Of a stretch of DNA of 64,000 nucleotides, positions 56,790 to 64,000 are shown one piece after another. A model generated the notes under the pieces. It ran no database searches. It saw nothing but the letters and a program-made list of their open reading frames with translations, and was not told where the DNA came from. Each line of letters opens with the position of its first letter. The first letter of the stretch is position 1. The DNA comes from an uncultured Eubacteriales bacterium. GTDB taxonomy: Bacteria; Bacillota; Clostridia; Christensenellales; CAG-917. Both the position numbers and the translations under genes were made by a program. The stretch covers positions 1 through 64,000 of the forward strand of contig URAF01000012.1 of assembly GCA_900545885.1 (NCBI GenBank). The letters are read 5' to 3'.

Positions 56790-56996
56790 TTAGATTTCCT
56801 CGACCTTGACAAGGTGAGAAACTTTCTTAATCATACCTCTGACAACCGCGTCGTCCTTGAACGTGTTGGAGCTGCCGACCTTTCTGAGACCGAGAGCCTC
56901 GACGTTCGCCTTCTGATTTTTGAGGCAGGCGATGGTGCTTTTGACGAGGGTGACTTTAATCATTTTTGCTTCTTCGGTTTTCTTAGCTGCTGCCAT
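56790..56996 (-). CDS. rpmD: 50S ribosomal protein L30 (68 aa)
   Basis: The L30 core IKVTLVKSTIACLKNQKANVEALGLRKVGSSNTFKDDAVVRGMIKKVSHLVKV is preceded by an 11-residue Lys/Ala-rich extension. CTAGGAGGTATT before ATG 56996 supports the longer form; an internal ATG at 56963 lacks a good ribosome binding site. Confidence 0.95.
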   Translation of the reverse strand: MAAAKKTEEAKMIKVTLVKSTIACLKNQKANVEALGLRKVGSSNTFKDDAVVRGMIKKVSHLVKVEEI

Positions 56997-57004
56997 AATA
57001 CCTC

Positions 57005-57520
57005 CTAGCCCTCGATATCCACGCCGCGGAGCTTGGCAATCTGGTCTGCGCTTCTGAGGCTGCAAAGACCTTCGAGGGTGGCTTTCGCACAGTTAATGGG
57101 ATTGTTGGAGCCGATGGACTTGGTTCTGATGTCCTTCACGCCTGCAACTTCGAGTACCGCACGGACGGGGCCGCCCGCGATAACGCCGGTACCGGTTTCG
57201 GCAGGAAGGAGAATGACCTGACCGCGGCCGAACTTACCGATGGTTTGGTGAGGAATGGTGGTGTCCTTGAGAGCGATTGTGTACATGGAGCGTTTTGCAA
57301 GCTGGGTTGCTTTCTCGATTGCTTCGGGAACTTCCGCCGCCTTGCCCATGCCGAGACCGACTTTGCCGTTCTCGTCGCCGACGACTACGAGTGCGCTGAA
57401 ACGCATGTTTCTGCCGCCCTTAACGACCTTCGTGACGCGGTTGACCGCAATCAGTTTTTTGGTGAGGCCGTCGCTCTCTTCTCTGTTTCTGTCGTTTCTT
57501 CTATTGTCGCGTTCTGCCAT
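57005..57520 (-). CDS. rpsE: 30S ribosomal protein S5 (171 aa)
   Basis: The S5 double-stranded-RNA-binding domain has VVKGGRNMRFSALVVVGDENGKVGLGMGKAAEVPEAIEKA (about 34-73), then the C-domain PIPxx-type GRGQVILLPAETGTGVIAGGPVRAVLEVAGVKDI. A charged N-terminal tail (AERDNRRNDRNREESD) is usual in clostridia. Confidence 0.97.
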   Translation of the reverse strand: MAERDNRRNDRNREESDGLTKKLIAVNRVTKVVKGGRNMRFSALVVVGDENGKVGLGMGKAAEVPEAIEKATQLAKRSMYTIALKDTTIPHQTIGKFGRGQVILLPAETGTGVIAGGPVRAVLEVAGVKDIRTKSIGSNNPINCAKATLEGLCSLRSADQIAKLRGVDIEG

Positions 57521-57528
57521 AATTCCTC

Positions 57529-57897
57529 CTAGAACTCAAGTCCGGCTTCTCTTGCGCCGGTGGCAAGTGCTTCGACTCTGCCGGTGTAGATGTAACCGCC
57601 GCGGTCGAACACGACTTGCTTGATGCCGAGTGCGAGGGCTTTCTTCGCAACTGCCTGACCGACTGCTTTTGCAGCTTCGCTCTTGCTGAGGTTTGCAACT
57701 TCTTTTGCAATTTCCTTTTCGAGAGTGGACGCGGCGCAAAGGGTGATGCCCTTGACATCGTCTATGACCTGAGCATAGATATGGTTGGTGCTTCTGTACA
57801 CGCACAGTCTGGGACGTTCGGCGGTGCCGGAAACTTTCTTTCTGACTCTTGCGTGACGAATGACGCGGTCTGCGTTTTTATCTTTCTTCACTATCAT
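57529..57897 (-). CDS. rplR: 50S ribosomal protein L18 (122 aa)
   Basis: Binds 5S rRNA. RKKVSGTAERPRLCVYRSTNHIYAQVIDD near the start and VVFDRGGYIYTGRVEALATGAREAGLEF at the end are characteristic. Length normal. Confidence 0.97.
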   Translation of the reverse strand: MIVKKDKNADRVIRHARVRKKVSGTAERPRLCVYRSTNHIYAQVIDDVKGITLCAASTLEKEIAKEVANLSKSEAAKAVGQAVAKKALALGIKQVVFDRGGYIYTGRVEALATGAREAGLEF

Positions 57898-57908
57898 AGT
57901 TTCACCTC

Positions 57909-58448
57909 TTATTTACCGGCGGTCTTGCCTTCCTTGCGGATGACGACCTCGTCCTTGTAGTGGATGCCGTAGCCGTGATAGGGTTCGACGGGTTTGGCTG
58001 CTTTGATGGTCGCCGCAGTCTGACCGACCTTTTGACGGTCGATACCCTTGACCACTATTTCCAGAGGGCCTGCCATTGCAAACGTAATACCTTCGGGAGC
58101 GTCGATTTCAACGGGATGGGAGAAACCGATGTTCATCGTGAGTTTGTTTGCGGTGGCGGTGACTTTGTAACCGACGCCGGAGACGACGAGGTTTTTCTCG
58201 AAGCCTTTGGTCACGCCCGTAACCATATTGTTGATGAGAGCGCGGTACAGACCGTGAAGCGCGCGATGGTCTTTGTCGTCGCTGTGACGCTTGACGAGGA
58301 TGTGACCGTCTTCCACGACTACGTCGATGGAGGAATCAACTTTCTGGGTGAGGGTTCCGAGGGGACCTTTGACGGTGACGAAGTTGTCTTTGTTTTCGAA
58401 CGTTACGCCTGCGGGCAACGCGATGGGTGCTCTACCTATACGAGACAT
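57909..58448 (-). CDS. rplF: 50S ribosomal protein L6 (179 aa)
   Basis: Two related domains: SRIGRAPIALPAGVTFENKDNFVTVKGPLGTL at the start and EPYHGYGIHYKDEVVIRKEGKTAGK at the end. Near the sarcin-ricin loop of the large subunit. Length normal. Confidence 0.97.
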   Translation of the reverse strand: MSRIGRAPIALPAGVTFENKDNFVTVKGPLGTLTQKVDSSIDVVVEDGHILVKRHSDDKDHRALHGLYRALINNMVTGVTKGFEKNLVVSGVGYKVTATANKLTMNIGFSHPVEIDAPEGITFAMAGPLEIVVKGIDRQKVGQTAATIKAAKPVEPYHGYGIHYKDEVVIRKEGKTAGK

Positions 58449-58458
58449 AGTGACCTCC

Positions 58459-58854
58459 TTACCAGACGTAAGCGAGAACTTCGCCGCCGATGTGCTGTTC
58501 CCTTGCCTCTTTGTCGGTGAGGATACCCTTGGAGGTGGAAAGGATGGCGATGCCCATACCGTTCAGAACCTTGGGGAGGTTATCGACACCCGCATAAACG
58601 CGGAGACCGGGAGTGGAAACTCTTTTGAGGCCCGTCACGACTTTCTGTCCTTTGACGGGAGCGTACTTCAAGGTGATGAGGATATCGTTCTGAACAGCGT
58701 TCTCGACGACTTCGTAACCCTTGATGTAACCTTCCTTTACGAGTATGTCTGCTATTGCGACTTTGACTTTGCTGGCGGGAACGGTAACGGTCTCGTGCTT
58801 GGCAGTCAAAGCGTTTCTGATTCTTGTCAACATATCTGCAATGGGATCTGTCAT
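58459..58854 (-). CDS. rpsH: 30S ribosomal protein S8 (131 aa)
   Basis: MTDPIADMLTRIRNALTAKHETVTVPASKVKVAIADILVKEGYI is the S8 start. The C-terminus has GMGIAILSTSKGILTDKEAREQHIGGEVLAYVW. ATG 58854 follows AAGGAGGCAT. S8 typically also represses spc operon translation in other bacteria. Confidence 0.97.
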   Translation of the reverse strand: MTDPIADMLTRIRNALTAKHETVTVPASKVKVAIADILVKEGYIKGYEVVENAVQNDILITLKYAPVKGQKVVTGLKRVSTPGLRVYAGVDNLPKVLNGMGIAILSTSKGILTDKEAREQHIGGEVLAYVW

Positions 58855-58864
58855 ATATGCCTCC

Positions 58865-59050
58865 TTACCAGCTTGCCTTCTTGACTCCGGGAATCTGACC
58901 TTTGTAGGCAAGATTTCTGAAGCAGACTCTGCAAATGCCGTATTTTCTCAGAACCGCGTGAGGACGACCGCAGATGCGGCAACGGGTGTACTCGCGGGTC
59001 GAGAACTTTTGTGGTCTTTGTTGTTTGTTTTTCATTGAAGTTTTGGCCAT
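58865..59050 (-). CDS. rpsN: 30S ribosomal protein S14, zinc type (61 aa)
   Basis: The short, zinc-binding form: CRICGRPHAVLRKYGICRVCFRNLAYKGQIPGVKKASW has the two CxxC pairs (about residues 24-27 and 40-43). This form is typical of Gram-positive operons between rplE and rpsH. Confidence 0.97.
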   Translation of the reverse strand: MAKTSMKNKQQRPQKFSTREYTRCRICGRPHAVLRKYGICRVCFRNLAYKGQIPGVKKASW

Positions 59051-59062
59051 AAGTCTATCTCC

Positions 59063-59659
59063 TTACTTCGCAAAAGGCATACCCAGCAGTCTGAGCAGCT
59101 CGCGTGCTTCCTCGTCCGTCTTTGCGGTGGTGACGATGCAGATGTCGAATCCGCGCACTTTCTCGATTTGGTCGTAAGCGATTTCCGGGAAAATGAGCTG
59201 TTCCTTGACGCCGAGGGCGTAGTTTCCTCTGCCGTCGAAGGACTTTGCGGACACGCCGCGGAAGTCACGAACGCGGGGAAGCGCGATGGAGATGAACTTG
59301 TCGAGGAAGTCGTACATTCTCTCGCCGCGCAGAGTAACCTTTGCGCCGACGTTCATACCCTCTCTGACCTTGAAGTTCGCAACGCTCTTCTTGGCGGTGG
59401 TGATGACGGGCTTCTGACCTGCGATTTGCTTCAACTCTTCCACTGCGATGTTGAGGGATTTGCTGTTGTCTTTGCAATCACCGAGGCCCATGTTGAGCAC
59501 GATTTTTTCCAGACGGGGAACTTCGTTGATGTTCTTGTAACCGAAATGCTTTACAAGAGCGGGCACAACCTCGTTCTGGTATTGTGCTCTCATTCTATAT
59601 CTTTCAGCATTTTGATCGGTTGCAGTTGCTTTAGCAACCTGATTTTTCTTTTCTGCCAC
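59063..59659 (-). CDS. rplE: 50S ribosomal protein L5 (198 aa)
   Basis: Binds 5S rRNA. VPRLEKIVLNMGLGDCKDNSKSL, GQKPVITTAKKSVANFKVREG and FPEIAYDQIEKVRGFDICIVTTAKTDEEARELLRLLGMPF are the family marks. An N-terminal extension of about 18 residues (AEKKNQVAKATATDQNAE) is present. Confidence 0.97.
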   Translation of the reverse strand: MAEKKNQVAKATATDQNAERYRMRAQYQNEVVPALVKHFGYKNINEVPRLEKIVLNMGLGDCKDNSKSLNIAVEELKQIAGQKPVITTAKKSVANFKVREGMNVGAKVTLRGERMYDFLDKFISIALPRVRDFRGVSAKSFDGRGNYALGVKEQLIFPEIAYDQIEKVRGFDICIVTTAKTDEEARELLRLLGMPFAK

Positions 59660-59677
59660 GATATTACCTCCGTGATA

Positions 59678-60085
59678 TTAGTCTTTTTTCTCGGACTTTG
59701 CTGCGGATTTTTTCTTTGCCGCTTTCTTTGCAGCCTTCTTTGCAGAGGACTTCTTCTCGTCGAGAGAAGCGCCGCACTTGGCGCAGACGCGCACGGACTT
59801 GGTTTTGCCGTCGGCTTCCTCTTTGGTGTGGCGGACTCTCACGACCGCGCCGCAAGCGTCACAGATGTGCATGACGTTGCTGCTGTCGATTGCGCCTTCC
59901 TGTTTGAGGATACCGCCCTTGTCCTGAGCGTTTCTCGGCTTTTTGCTCTTGGAAATGATATTGACGCCTTCGACATAGATTCTGCCGCTGTCGGGATTGA
60001 CTGCGAGAACCTTGCCGGCCTTGCCTTTATCTTTACCTGCGATAACCATGACGTTATCGCCCTTTCTAACATTCAGATTTGCCAT
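59678..60085 (-). CDS. rplX: 50S ribosomal protein L24 with Lys/Ala tail (135 aa)
   Basis: The KOW start NVRKGDNVMVIAGKDKGKAGKVLAVNPDSGRIYVEGVNIISK and the zinc pairs CDAC and CAKC (about 71-74 and 100-103) are normal. The last about 25 residues (KKSSAKKAAKKAAKKKSAAKSEKKD) form a Lys/Ala repeat not found in most L24 proteins, likely to contact rRNA. Confidence 0.96.
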   Translation of the reverse strand: MANLNVRKGDNVMVIAGKDKGKAGKVLAVNPDSGRIYVEGVNIISKSKKPRNAQDKGGILKQEGAIDSSNVMHICDACGAVVRVRHTKEEADGKTKSVRVCAKCGASLDEKKSSAKKAAKKAAKKKSAAKSEKKD

Positions 60086-60094
60086 TTTGTCCTC

Positions 60095-60463
60095 CTACAG
60101 CACTTCGGGGGCGAGAGAGATTATCTTCATATAATCTTTGTCGCGCAGTTCTCTTGCGATTGGCCCGAAGATACGGGTACCCTGAGGTTGTTTCTGGTTG
60201 TCGATGATGACCGCTGCATTGTCGTCGAACTTGATGTAGCTGCCGTCGGCACGCTGAATACCCATGTGAGTACGGACGATAACCGCCTTGACGACGTCGC
60301 CTTTCTTGACTTTGCCGCCGGGGATGGCACTCTTGACGGACGCGACGATTATGTCACCGATGTTTCCGCTTCTGCGGAAAGAACCGCCGAGAACTCTGAT
60401 ACACATAATTTCTTTTGCTCCGCTGTTGTCAGCGACTTTAAGCCTTGTTTGTGGTTGTATCAT
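60095..60463 (-). CDS. rplN: 50S ribosomal protein L14 (122 aa)
   Basis: MIQPQTRLKVADNSGAKEIMCIRVLGGS at the start and GTRIFGPIARELRDKDYMKIISLAPEVL at the end are characteristic. It forms part of the subunit interface. Length exactly as usual. Confidence 0.98.
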   Translation of the reverse strand: MIQPQTRLKVADNSGAKEIMCIRVLGGSFRRSGNIGDIIVASVKSAIPGGKVKKGDVVKAVIVRTHMGIQRADGSYIKFDDNAAVIIDNQKQPQGTRIFGPIARELRDKDYMKIISLAPEVL

Positions 60464-60473
60464 GATGCCCTCC

Positions 60474-60728
60474 TTATTTCGCCTTCTCGATTATCTCGAC
60501 GAGGCGCCAGCATTTCTCTTTGGAAAGCGGACGGGTTTCCGCCACCAGAACTTTGTCGCCGATACCGCATTCGTTCTTTTCGTCATGCGCTTTCAGCTTC
60601 TTGGTGCGGCTGATGATTTTCTTGTACAGGGGGTGTTTGACGCGTTCGGTGATGGCAACGACGATAGTCTTGTCCATCTTATCGCTCACGACGATACCCA
60701 CTCTTTCTTTTCTGAGATTTCTTTCCAT
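60474..60728 (-). CDS. rpsQ: 30S ribosomal protein S17 (84 aa)
   Basis: RKERVGIVVSDKMDKTIVVAITERVKHPLYKKIISRTKKLKAHDEKNECGIGDKVLVAETRPLSKEKCWRLVEII is a complete S17 OB-fold that binds 16S rRNA helix 11. Confidence 0.97.
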   Translation of the reverse strand: MERNLRKERVGIVVSDKMDKTIVVAITERVKHPLYKKIISRTKKLKAHDEKNECGIGDKVLVAETRPLSKEKCWRLVEIIEKAK

Positions 60729-60743
60729 AGTGTCCTCCGATTA

Positions 60744-60962
60744 TCAGCCCTTGTTCTCGTCATCTTTTGCGCGAGCGAGCTCTCTCTGACGGATGACGGT
60801 CTTGACGCGAGCGATGTCACGTCTGGTTTCGACCAGAACCATGGGGTTGGTCAGCTGATTGGTGGCGTTCTTGAAGCGGAGGAAGAAGAGTTCCGACTTC
60901 AATTCGTTGAGCTTGTTCTGAAGCTCTTTATCGGTCATTTCCAAAACTTGTTTAGATTTCAT
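60744..60962 (-). CDS. rpmC: 50S ribosomal protein L29 (72 aa)
   Basis: Two long helices: MTDKELQNKLNELKSELFFLRFKNATNQLTNPMVLVETRRDIARVKTVIRQREL. It lies beside the exit tunnel where trigger factor and SRP dock. The ATG overlaps the rplP stop as ATGA. Confidence 0.97.
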   Translation of the reverse strand: MKSKQVLEMTDKELQNKLNELKSELFFLRFKNATNQLTNPMVLVETRRDIARVKTVIRQRELARAKDDENKG

Positions 60963-61393
60963 TGTTCACCGCCTTCGGCAACCATATCCGCTTTTGCGAC
61001 ACACTTGCACTTTACGGGCAGTTTGTGCATAGCGAGACGGAGTGCCTCTTTTGCTATTGCTTCGTCAACGCCTGCGATTTCGAACATCACGCGGCCGGGT
61101 TTGACGACTGCAACCCAGTATTCGGGAGAACCTTTACCGCTACCCATACGGGTTTCAGCGGGTTTCTTGGTGACGGGTTTGTGGGGGAAGATGTCCACCC
61201 AGACCTGACCGCCACGACGGATATATCTGGTCATTGCGACACGGGCTGCTTCGATTTGGTTGGAGGTGATCCAGCCGGGCTCGGTTGCGACAAGGCCGTA
61301 TTCGCCGTAAGCGATGACGTTGCCTTTGTTTGCCTTGCCCTTCATTCTTCCACGGAATTGACGGCGTCTTTTAACGCGTTTAGGCATCAACAT
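60959..61393 (-). CDS. rplP: 50S ribosomal protein L16 (144 aa)
   Basis: MLMPKRVKRRRQFRGRMKGKANKGNVIAYGEYGL is the L16 start, and GSGKGSPEYWVAVVKPGRVMFEIAGVDEAIAKEALRLAMHKLP follows. ATG 61393 shares one base with the rpsC stop (TAATG), and GGAGGAAAT inside rpsC is its ribosome binding site. Confidence 0.97.
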   Translation of the reverse strand: MLMPKRVKRRRQFRGRMKGKANKGNVIAYGEYGLVATEPGWITSNQIEAARVAMTRYIRRGGQVWVDIFPHKPVTKKPAETRMGSGKGSPEYWVAVVKPGRVMFEIAGVDEAIAKEALRLAMHKLPVKCKCVAKADMVAEGGEQ

Positions 61394-62055
61394 TATTGAT
61401 TTCCTCCTTCCAAGGGATTTTTGCCAAGGACTTCGCCCTTGTAGATCCAGCATTTGACGCCGATTGCGCCGAACGTGGTGTGTGCCGTGGCTACGCCGTA
61501 TTCGATGTCGGCACGGAGAGTCTGAAGAGGAATGGAACCTTCGTGATAGCTTTCGCTTCTCGCGATTTCCGCTCCGTCAAGTCTACCGGAGACCATCGTC
61601 TTGACGCCTTTGGCACCCGCTTTGAGGGCTCTTGCCATGGCCTGTTTCATGCTGCGGCGGAAAGAAGCTCTGTTTTCGAGTTGTTTCGCGATGGATTCGG
61701 CAACGAGTTGCGCGTCTGCATCGGGGTGTTTCACTTCCATGATGTTGATGCTGACTTTTTTGCCTGCCGTCGTGAGTTTCTGGACTTCTTTCATGATTTC
61801 TTCAACGCCTGCTCCGCCCTTTCCGATGAGGACTGCGGGACGTGCGGTGTAGATGCCCACAACAACTTTGTCTGCCGCTCTCTCGATGGTGATTTTGGAG
61901 ATTGCGGTGTCGTAGTATTTCTTTTTGATGAATTTGCGGATTTTGTCATCCTCGACGAGGTTATCGGCAAAATGTTTCTTGTCGGCATACCACTTGGCTT
62001 CCCAGGGTTTGATGACGCCGATTCTGAGTCCGTTCGGATCTACTTTCTGTCCCAT
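61393..62055 (-). CDS. rpsC: 30S ribosomal protein S3 (220 aa)
   Basis: MGQKVDPNGLRIGVIKPWEAKWYADKKHF is the S3 start. The KH domain has RPAVLIGKGGAGVEEIMKEV (about 73-92), and the C-domain GAKGVKTMVSGRLDGAEIARSE. It forms the mRNA entry with S4 and S5. Confidence 0.98.
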   Translation of the reverse strand: MGQKVDPNGLRIGVIKPWEAKWYADKKHFADNLVEDDKIRKFIKKKYYDTAISKITIERAADKVVVGIYTARPAVLIGKGGAGVEEIMKEVQKLTTAGKKVSINIMEVKHPDADAQLVAESIAKQLENRASFRRSMKQAMARALKAGAKGVKTMVSGRLDGAEIARSESYHEGSIPLQTLRADIEYGVATAHTTFGAIGVKCWIYKGEVLGKNPLEGGNQ

Positions 62056-62066
62056 TTTAACCTCCT

Positions 62067-62456
62067 TTATGCGTTTGCACTGTCAAGAATGACCGTGATG
62101 TGACTGGTGCGTTTGTTGATGCGGAATGCTCTGCCTTGCGCTCTGGGCATAATGCGTTTGAGCGTGGGTCCCTCGTTCGCGTAGCACTCTGCGATGACCA
62201 GATCGTTTCTGGAAAGATTCTGGTTGTTTTCCGCGTTTGCGGCTGCGCTGTTGACGAGTTTGTAGAGGATTTCGCTTGCAGCTTTGGGGGTGTTTTCCAA
62301 AATCGCGAGAGCTTCGACGACGGATTTACCCTTGATGATGTCCAGCACTATTCTGACCTTGAAGGGAGAAATTCTGACAAACTTTGCCGTTGCTCTCGGT
62401 CTGTTGTCCGCCTTTGCCTGACGGTCGAGAGCCTTTTGTTTACTTCTTGTAGCCAT
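62067..62456 (-). CDS. rplV: 50S ribosomal protein L22 (129 aa)
   Basis: RATAKFVRISPFKVRIVLDIIKGKSVVEALAILENTPKAASEILYKLVNSAAANAENN and RIMPRAQGRAFRINKRTSHITVIL identify L22; its hairpin lines the exit tunnel. An 18-residue basic N-terminal extension is present. Confidence 0.97.
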   Translation of the reverse strand: MATRSKQKALDRQAKADNRPRATAKFVRISPFKVRIVLDIIKGKSVVEALAILENTPKAASEILYKLVNSAAANAENNQNLSRNDLVIAECYANEGPTLKRIMPRAQGRAFRINKRTSHITVILDSANA

Positions 62457-62467
62457 ACTTCCTCCTA

Positions 62468-62746
62468 TTACTTCTTACCGGTGGTCTTGTCGCCCGCGTG
62501 ACCTCTGAAAGTACGCGTGGGAGAGAACTCGCCGAGTTTGCATCCGACCATATCTTCCGTAATATAGACGGGCACGTGTTGACGTCCGTTGTGGACGGCG
62601 ATGGTGTGACCGACCATTTCGGGGAAGATTGTCGAGGAACGGGACCATGTCTTTACAGGACGAATGTCGCCGCTCTCGTTCATAGCAATGATTCTTTTCA
62701 TAAGCCTTTCTTCAACATAAGGCCCTTTCTTAACGCTTCTACTCAT
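62468..62746 (-). CDS. rpsS: 30S ribosomal protein S19 (92 aa)
   Basis: SRSVKKGPYVEERLMKRI at the start, TWSRSSTIFPEMVGHTIAVHNGRQHVPVYITEDMVGCKLGEFSPTRTFRGH in the middle. It lies in the small-subunit head beside S13. Length normal. Confidence 0.98.
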   Translation of the reverse strand: MSRSVKKGPYVEERLMKRIIAMNESGDIRPVKTWSRSSTIFPEMVGHTIAVHNGRQHVPVYITEDMVGCKLGEFSPTRTFRGHAGDKTTGKK

Positions 62747-62756
62747 TTAATCCTCC

Positions 62757-63584
62757 CTAGTTCACACGCTTGATGATGAACTTGCTGGAAATGTTCTTCT
62801 TCTTTCTGGTCTTGTAACCCAGAGTCGGTTTACCCCAAGGAGTAACAGGGGTGGGCATACCGATAGGAGATTTGCCTTCGCCGCCGCCGTGGGGGTGATC
62901 GCAGGGGTTCATGACGACGCCGCGGACGGTGGGACGAATGCCCATGTGACGGGTTTTACCCGCTTTACCGACGCGGACGATTTCGTGATCGAGGTTACCG
63001 ACCTGACCGACCGTCGCTCTGCAACGTGCGAGAACGTATCTCATTTCGCCGCTGGGCATACGCAGGGTTGCGTATCTGCCTTCTTTTGCCATGAGCTGTG
63101 CGGAGTTGCCCGCCGCTCTTGCAATCTGACCGCCCTTACCGGGTTGCAACTCGATGTTGTGAACCATCGTACCGACGGGGATAGCCGAAAGAGGAAGCGC
63201 GTTGCCGACTTTGATATCGACTTCGTCGCCGCTCACGACGGTGTCGCCGACGCTGAGACCGAGAGGTGCGAGAATGTATCTCTTTTCGCCGTCCGCATAA
63301 TAAAGCAGTGCGATGTTAGCGGAACGGTTGGGGTCATACTGAATGGATGCGACTTTCGCGGGGATGTTGTCCTTGTTGCGTTTGAAGTCGATGACTCTGT
63401 ATTTGGTTCTGTTGCCGCCGCCGATATGACGAACGGTGATTCTGCCCATGGAGTTTCTTCCGCCGGTCTTGTTCTTGGAAACGAGCAAAGAACGTTCGGG
63501 AGTGGTGGAAGTGATTTCCTCAAAGGCGGACACCGTCATGAAACGACGTGCGGGAGATGTAGGTTTATATTTCTTAATAGCCAT
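62757..63584 (-). CDS. rplB: 50S ribosomal protein L2 (275 aa)
   Basis: MAIKKYKPTSPARRFMTVSAFEEIT at the start and the highly conserved MNPCDHPHGGGEGKSPIGMPTPVTPWGKPTLGYKTRKKKN near the end (with the essential His) are intact. L2 supports peptidyl transfer and subunit joining. Confidence 0.98.
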   Translation of the reverse strand: MAIKKYKPTSPARRFMTVSAFEEITSTTPERSLLVSKNKTGGRNSMGRITVRHIGGGNRTKYRVIDFKRNKDNIPAKVASIQYDPNRSANIALLYYADGEKRYILAPLGLSVGDTVVSGDEVDIKVGNALPLSAIPVGTMVHNIELQPGKGGQIARAAGNSAQLMAKEGRYATLRMPSGEMRYVLARCRATVGQVGNLDHEIVRVGKAGKTRHMGIRPTVRGVVMNPCDHPHGGGEGKSPIGMPTPVTPWGKPTLGYKTRKKKNISSKFIIKRVN

Positions 63585-63597
63585 AATCCGATTCTCC

Positions 63598-63888
63598 TTA
63601 TGCCAAGCTCTCGAAGAACTCGATTGCCTTGCTGTCGGCGGTCAGAGTGACGATAGCCTTTTTGAAGGAAGAAGTTCTGCCCTCGTGGCGTCCCATTCTC
63701 TTGACTTTGCCGTCATAGTTGGAAGTGTTGACTTTTGCGACCTTCACGCCGAAGATTTCCTCTACCGCAGCCTTGATTTGGGTTTTGTTTGCGGATTTGA
63801 GAACTTTGAAGGTGTATCTCTTTTCGGGGATACCGTCATAGCTCTTTTCGGAAAGGACGGGCGAAATGATGATATCGTATGCTGTCAT
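63598..63888 (-). CDS. rplW: 50S ribosomal protein L23 (96 aa)
   Basis: AYDIIISPVLSEKSYDGIPEKRYTFKVLKSANKTQIKAAVEEIFGVKVAKVNTSNYDGKVKR is a complete L23, docking site for trigger factor and SRP. The ATG overlaps the rplD stop as ATGA. Confidence 0.97.
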   Translation of the reverse strand: MTAYDIIISPVLSEKSYDGIPEKRYTFKVLKSANKTQIKAAVEEIFGVKVAKVNTSNYDGKVKRMGRHEGRTSSFKKAIVTLTADSKAIEFFESLA

Positions 63889-64000
63889 TGTGCTGCCTCC
63901 TCGAGTTTCTTGATTGCACCCTTGGTGATAACGAGGTTGCGGGTGGCAACGATGTCGTACACGTTGAGCAGTCTGACTTCTTCGAGAGAAACGGTGGGAA
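63885..64000 (-). CDS. rplD: 50S ribosomal protein L4, C-terminal end only
   Basis: The last 38 codons end in LLNVYDIVATRNLVITKGAIKKLEEA, the normal L4 C-terminus. The rest lies beyond the right edge. Position upstream of rplW, with a four-base overlap, fits the S10 operon order. Confidence 0.93.
   Translation of the reverse strand, partial: PTVSLEEVRLLNVYDIVATRNLVITKGAIKKLEEAAQ

Noticed and set aside
1..64000. CRISPR arrays, rRNA and tRNA genes
   Set aside because: No regularly spaced direct repeats and no cloverleaf or rRNA segments were recognised.

Overview
The window looks like a chromosomal segment of a gut Bacillota (Clostridia; the style resembles Christensenellales-type genomes, but rank below class cannot be fixed from sequence alone). 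The evidence is strong AGGAGG-type ribosome binding sites, consensus TTGACA/TATAAT promoters, many lipoproteins with L-x-x-C lipoboxes, a Gram-positive S10-spc-alpha ribosomal operon with zinc-type S14 and L36, and an integrated Tet(W) element of the kind common in gut anaerobes.

Layout. 1-2.1 kb: leftward genes of a phage- or element-like regulatory module (LexA/S24-type repressor, zinc-ribbon protein, DeoR-type HTH protein, two small proteins) under a perfect promoter that overlaps a dyad. 2.1-4.4 kb: a divergent candidate promoter, a 177-base nested palindrome, and a serine recombinase whose frame runs through its own terminator-like hairpin. 4.6-19.4 kb: eleven leftward genes for plant glycan use (two GH43 lipoproteins, a complete sugar ABC transporter with its own ATPase, two Big2-domain lipoproteins, a GH36 alpha-galactosidase, a cytoplasmic GH43, an acetylesterase-like lipoprotein), with a divergent AraC regulator at 19.6 kb. 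20.7-31 kb: small lipoprotein, GPH-family symporter plus D-aminoacylase, a cupin/MerR/flavoprotein operon with a textbook MerR promoter, MATE exporter, lipid kinase, XRE regulator, iron alcohol dehydrogenase. 31.2-37.1 kb: GAPDH, a lipoprotein/XRE divergent pair, M29 aminopeptidase, class II aldolase, small-multidrug-export protein, TtcA-like protein.

37.1-49.65 kb: a leucine-rich-repeat (BspA-like) lipoprotein gene cut in two by an approximately 11.16 kb mobilizable element carrying tet(W), a methyltransferase, sigma-like and HTH proteins, MobC, relaxase, RepA, a DnaC-like ATPase, a TnpW-like protein and a large serine recombinase. Joining the two host flanks at the shared GA dinucleotide restores one open frame of about 460 codons, which fixes both element ends. 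A divergent XRE gene faces the 5' half of the broken gene.

50.0-64.0 kb: the ribosomal protein operon, leftward, from the end of rplD to rplQ, including secY, adk, map, a KOW protein, infA and rpoA.

Two themes recur. Several genes (AraC, TtcA, XRE) have the -10 box only 6-9 bases before the start codon and no ribosome binding site, which suggests leaderless mRNAs. Two XRE regulators sit divergently from lipoprotein genes with perfect dyads over the shared promoters.
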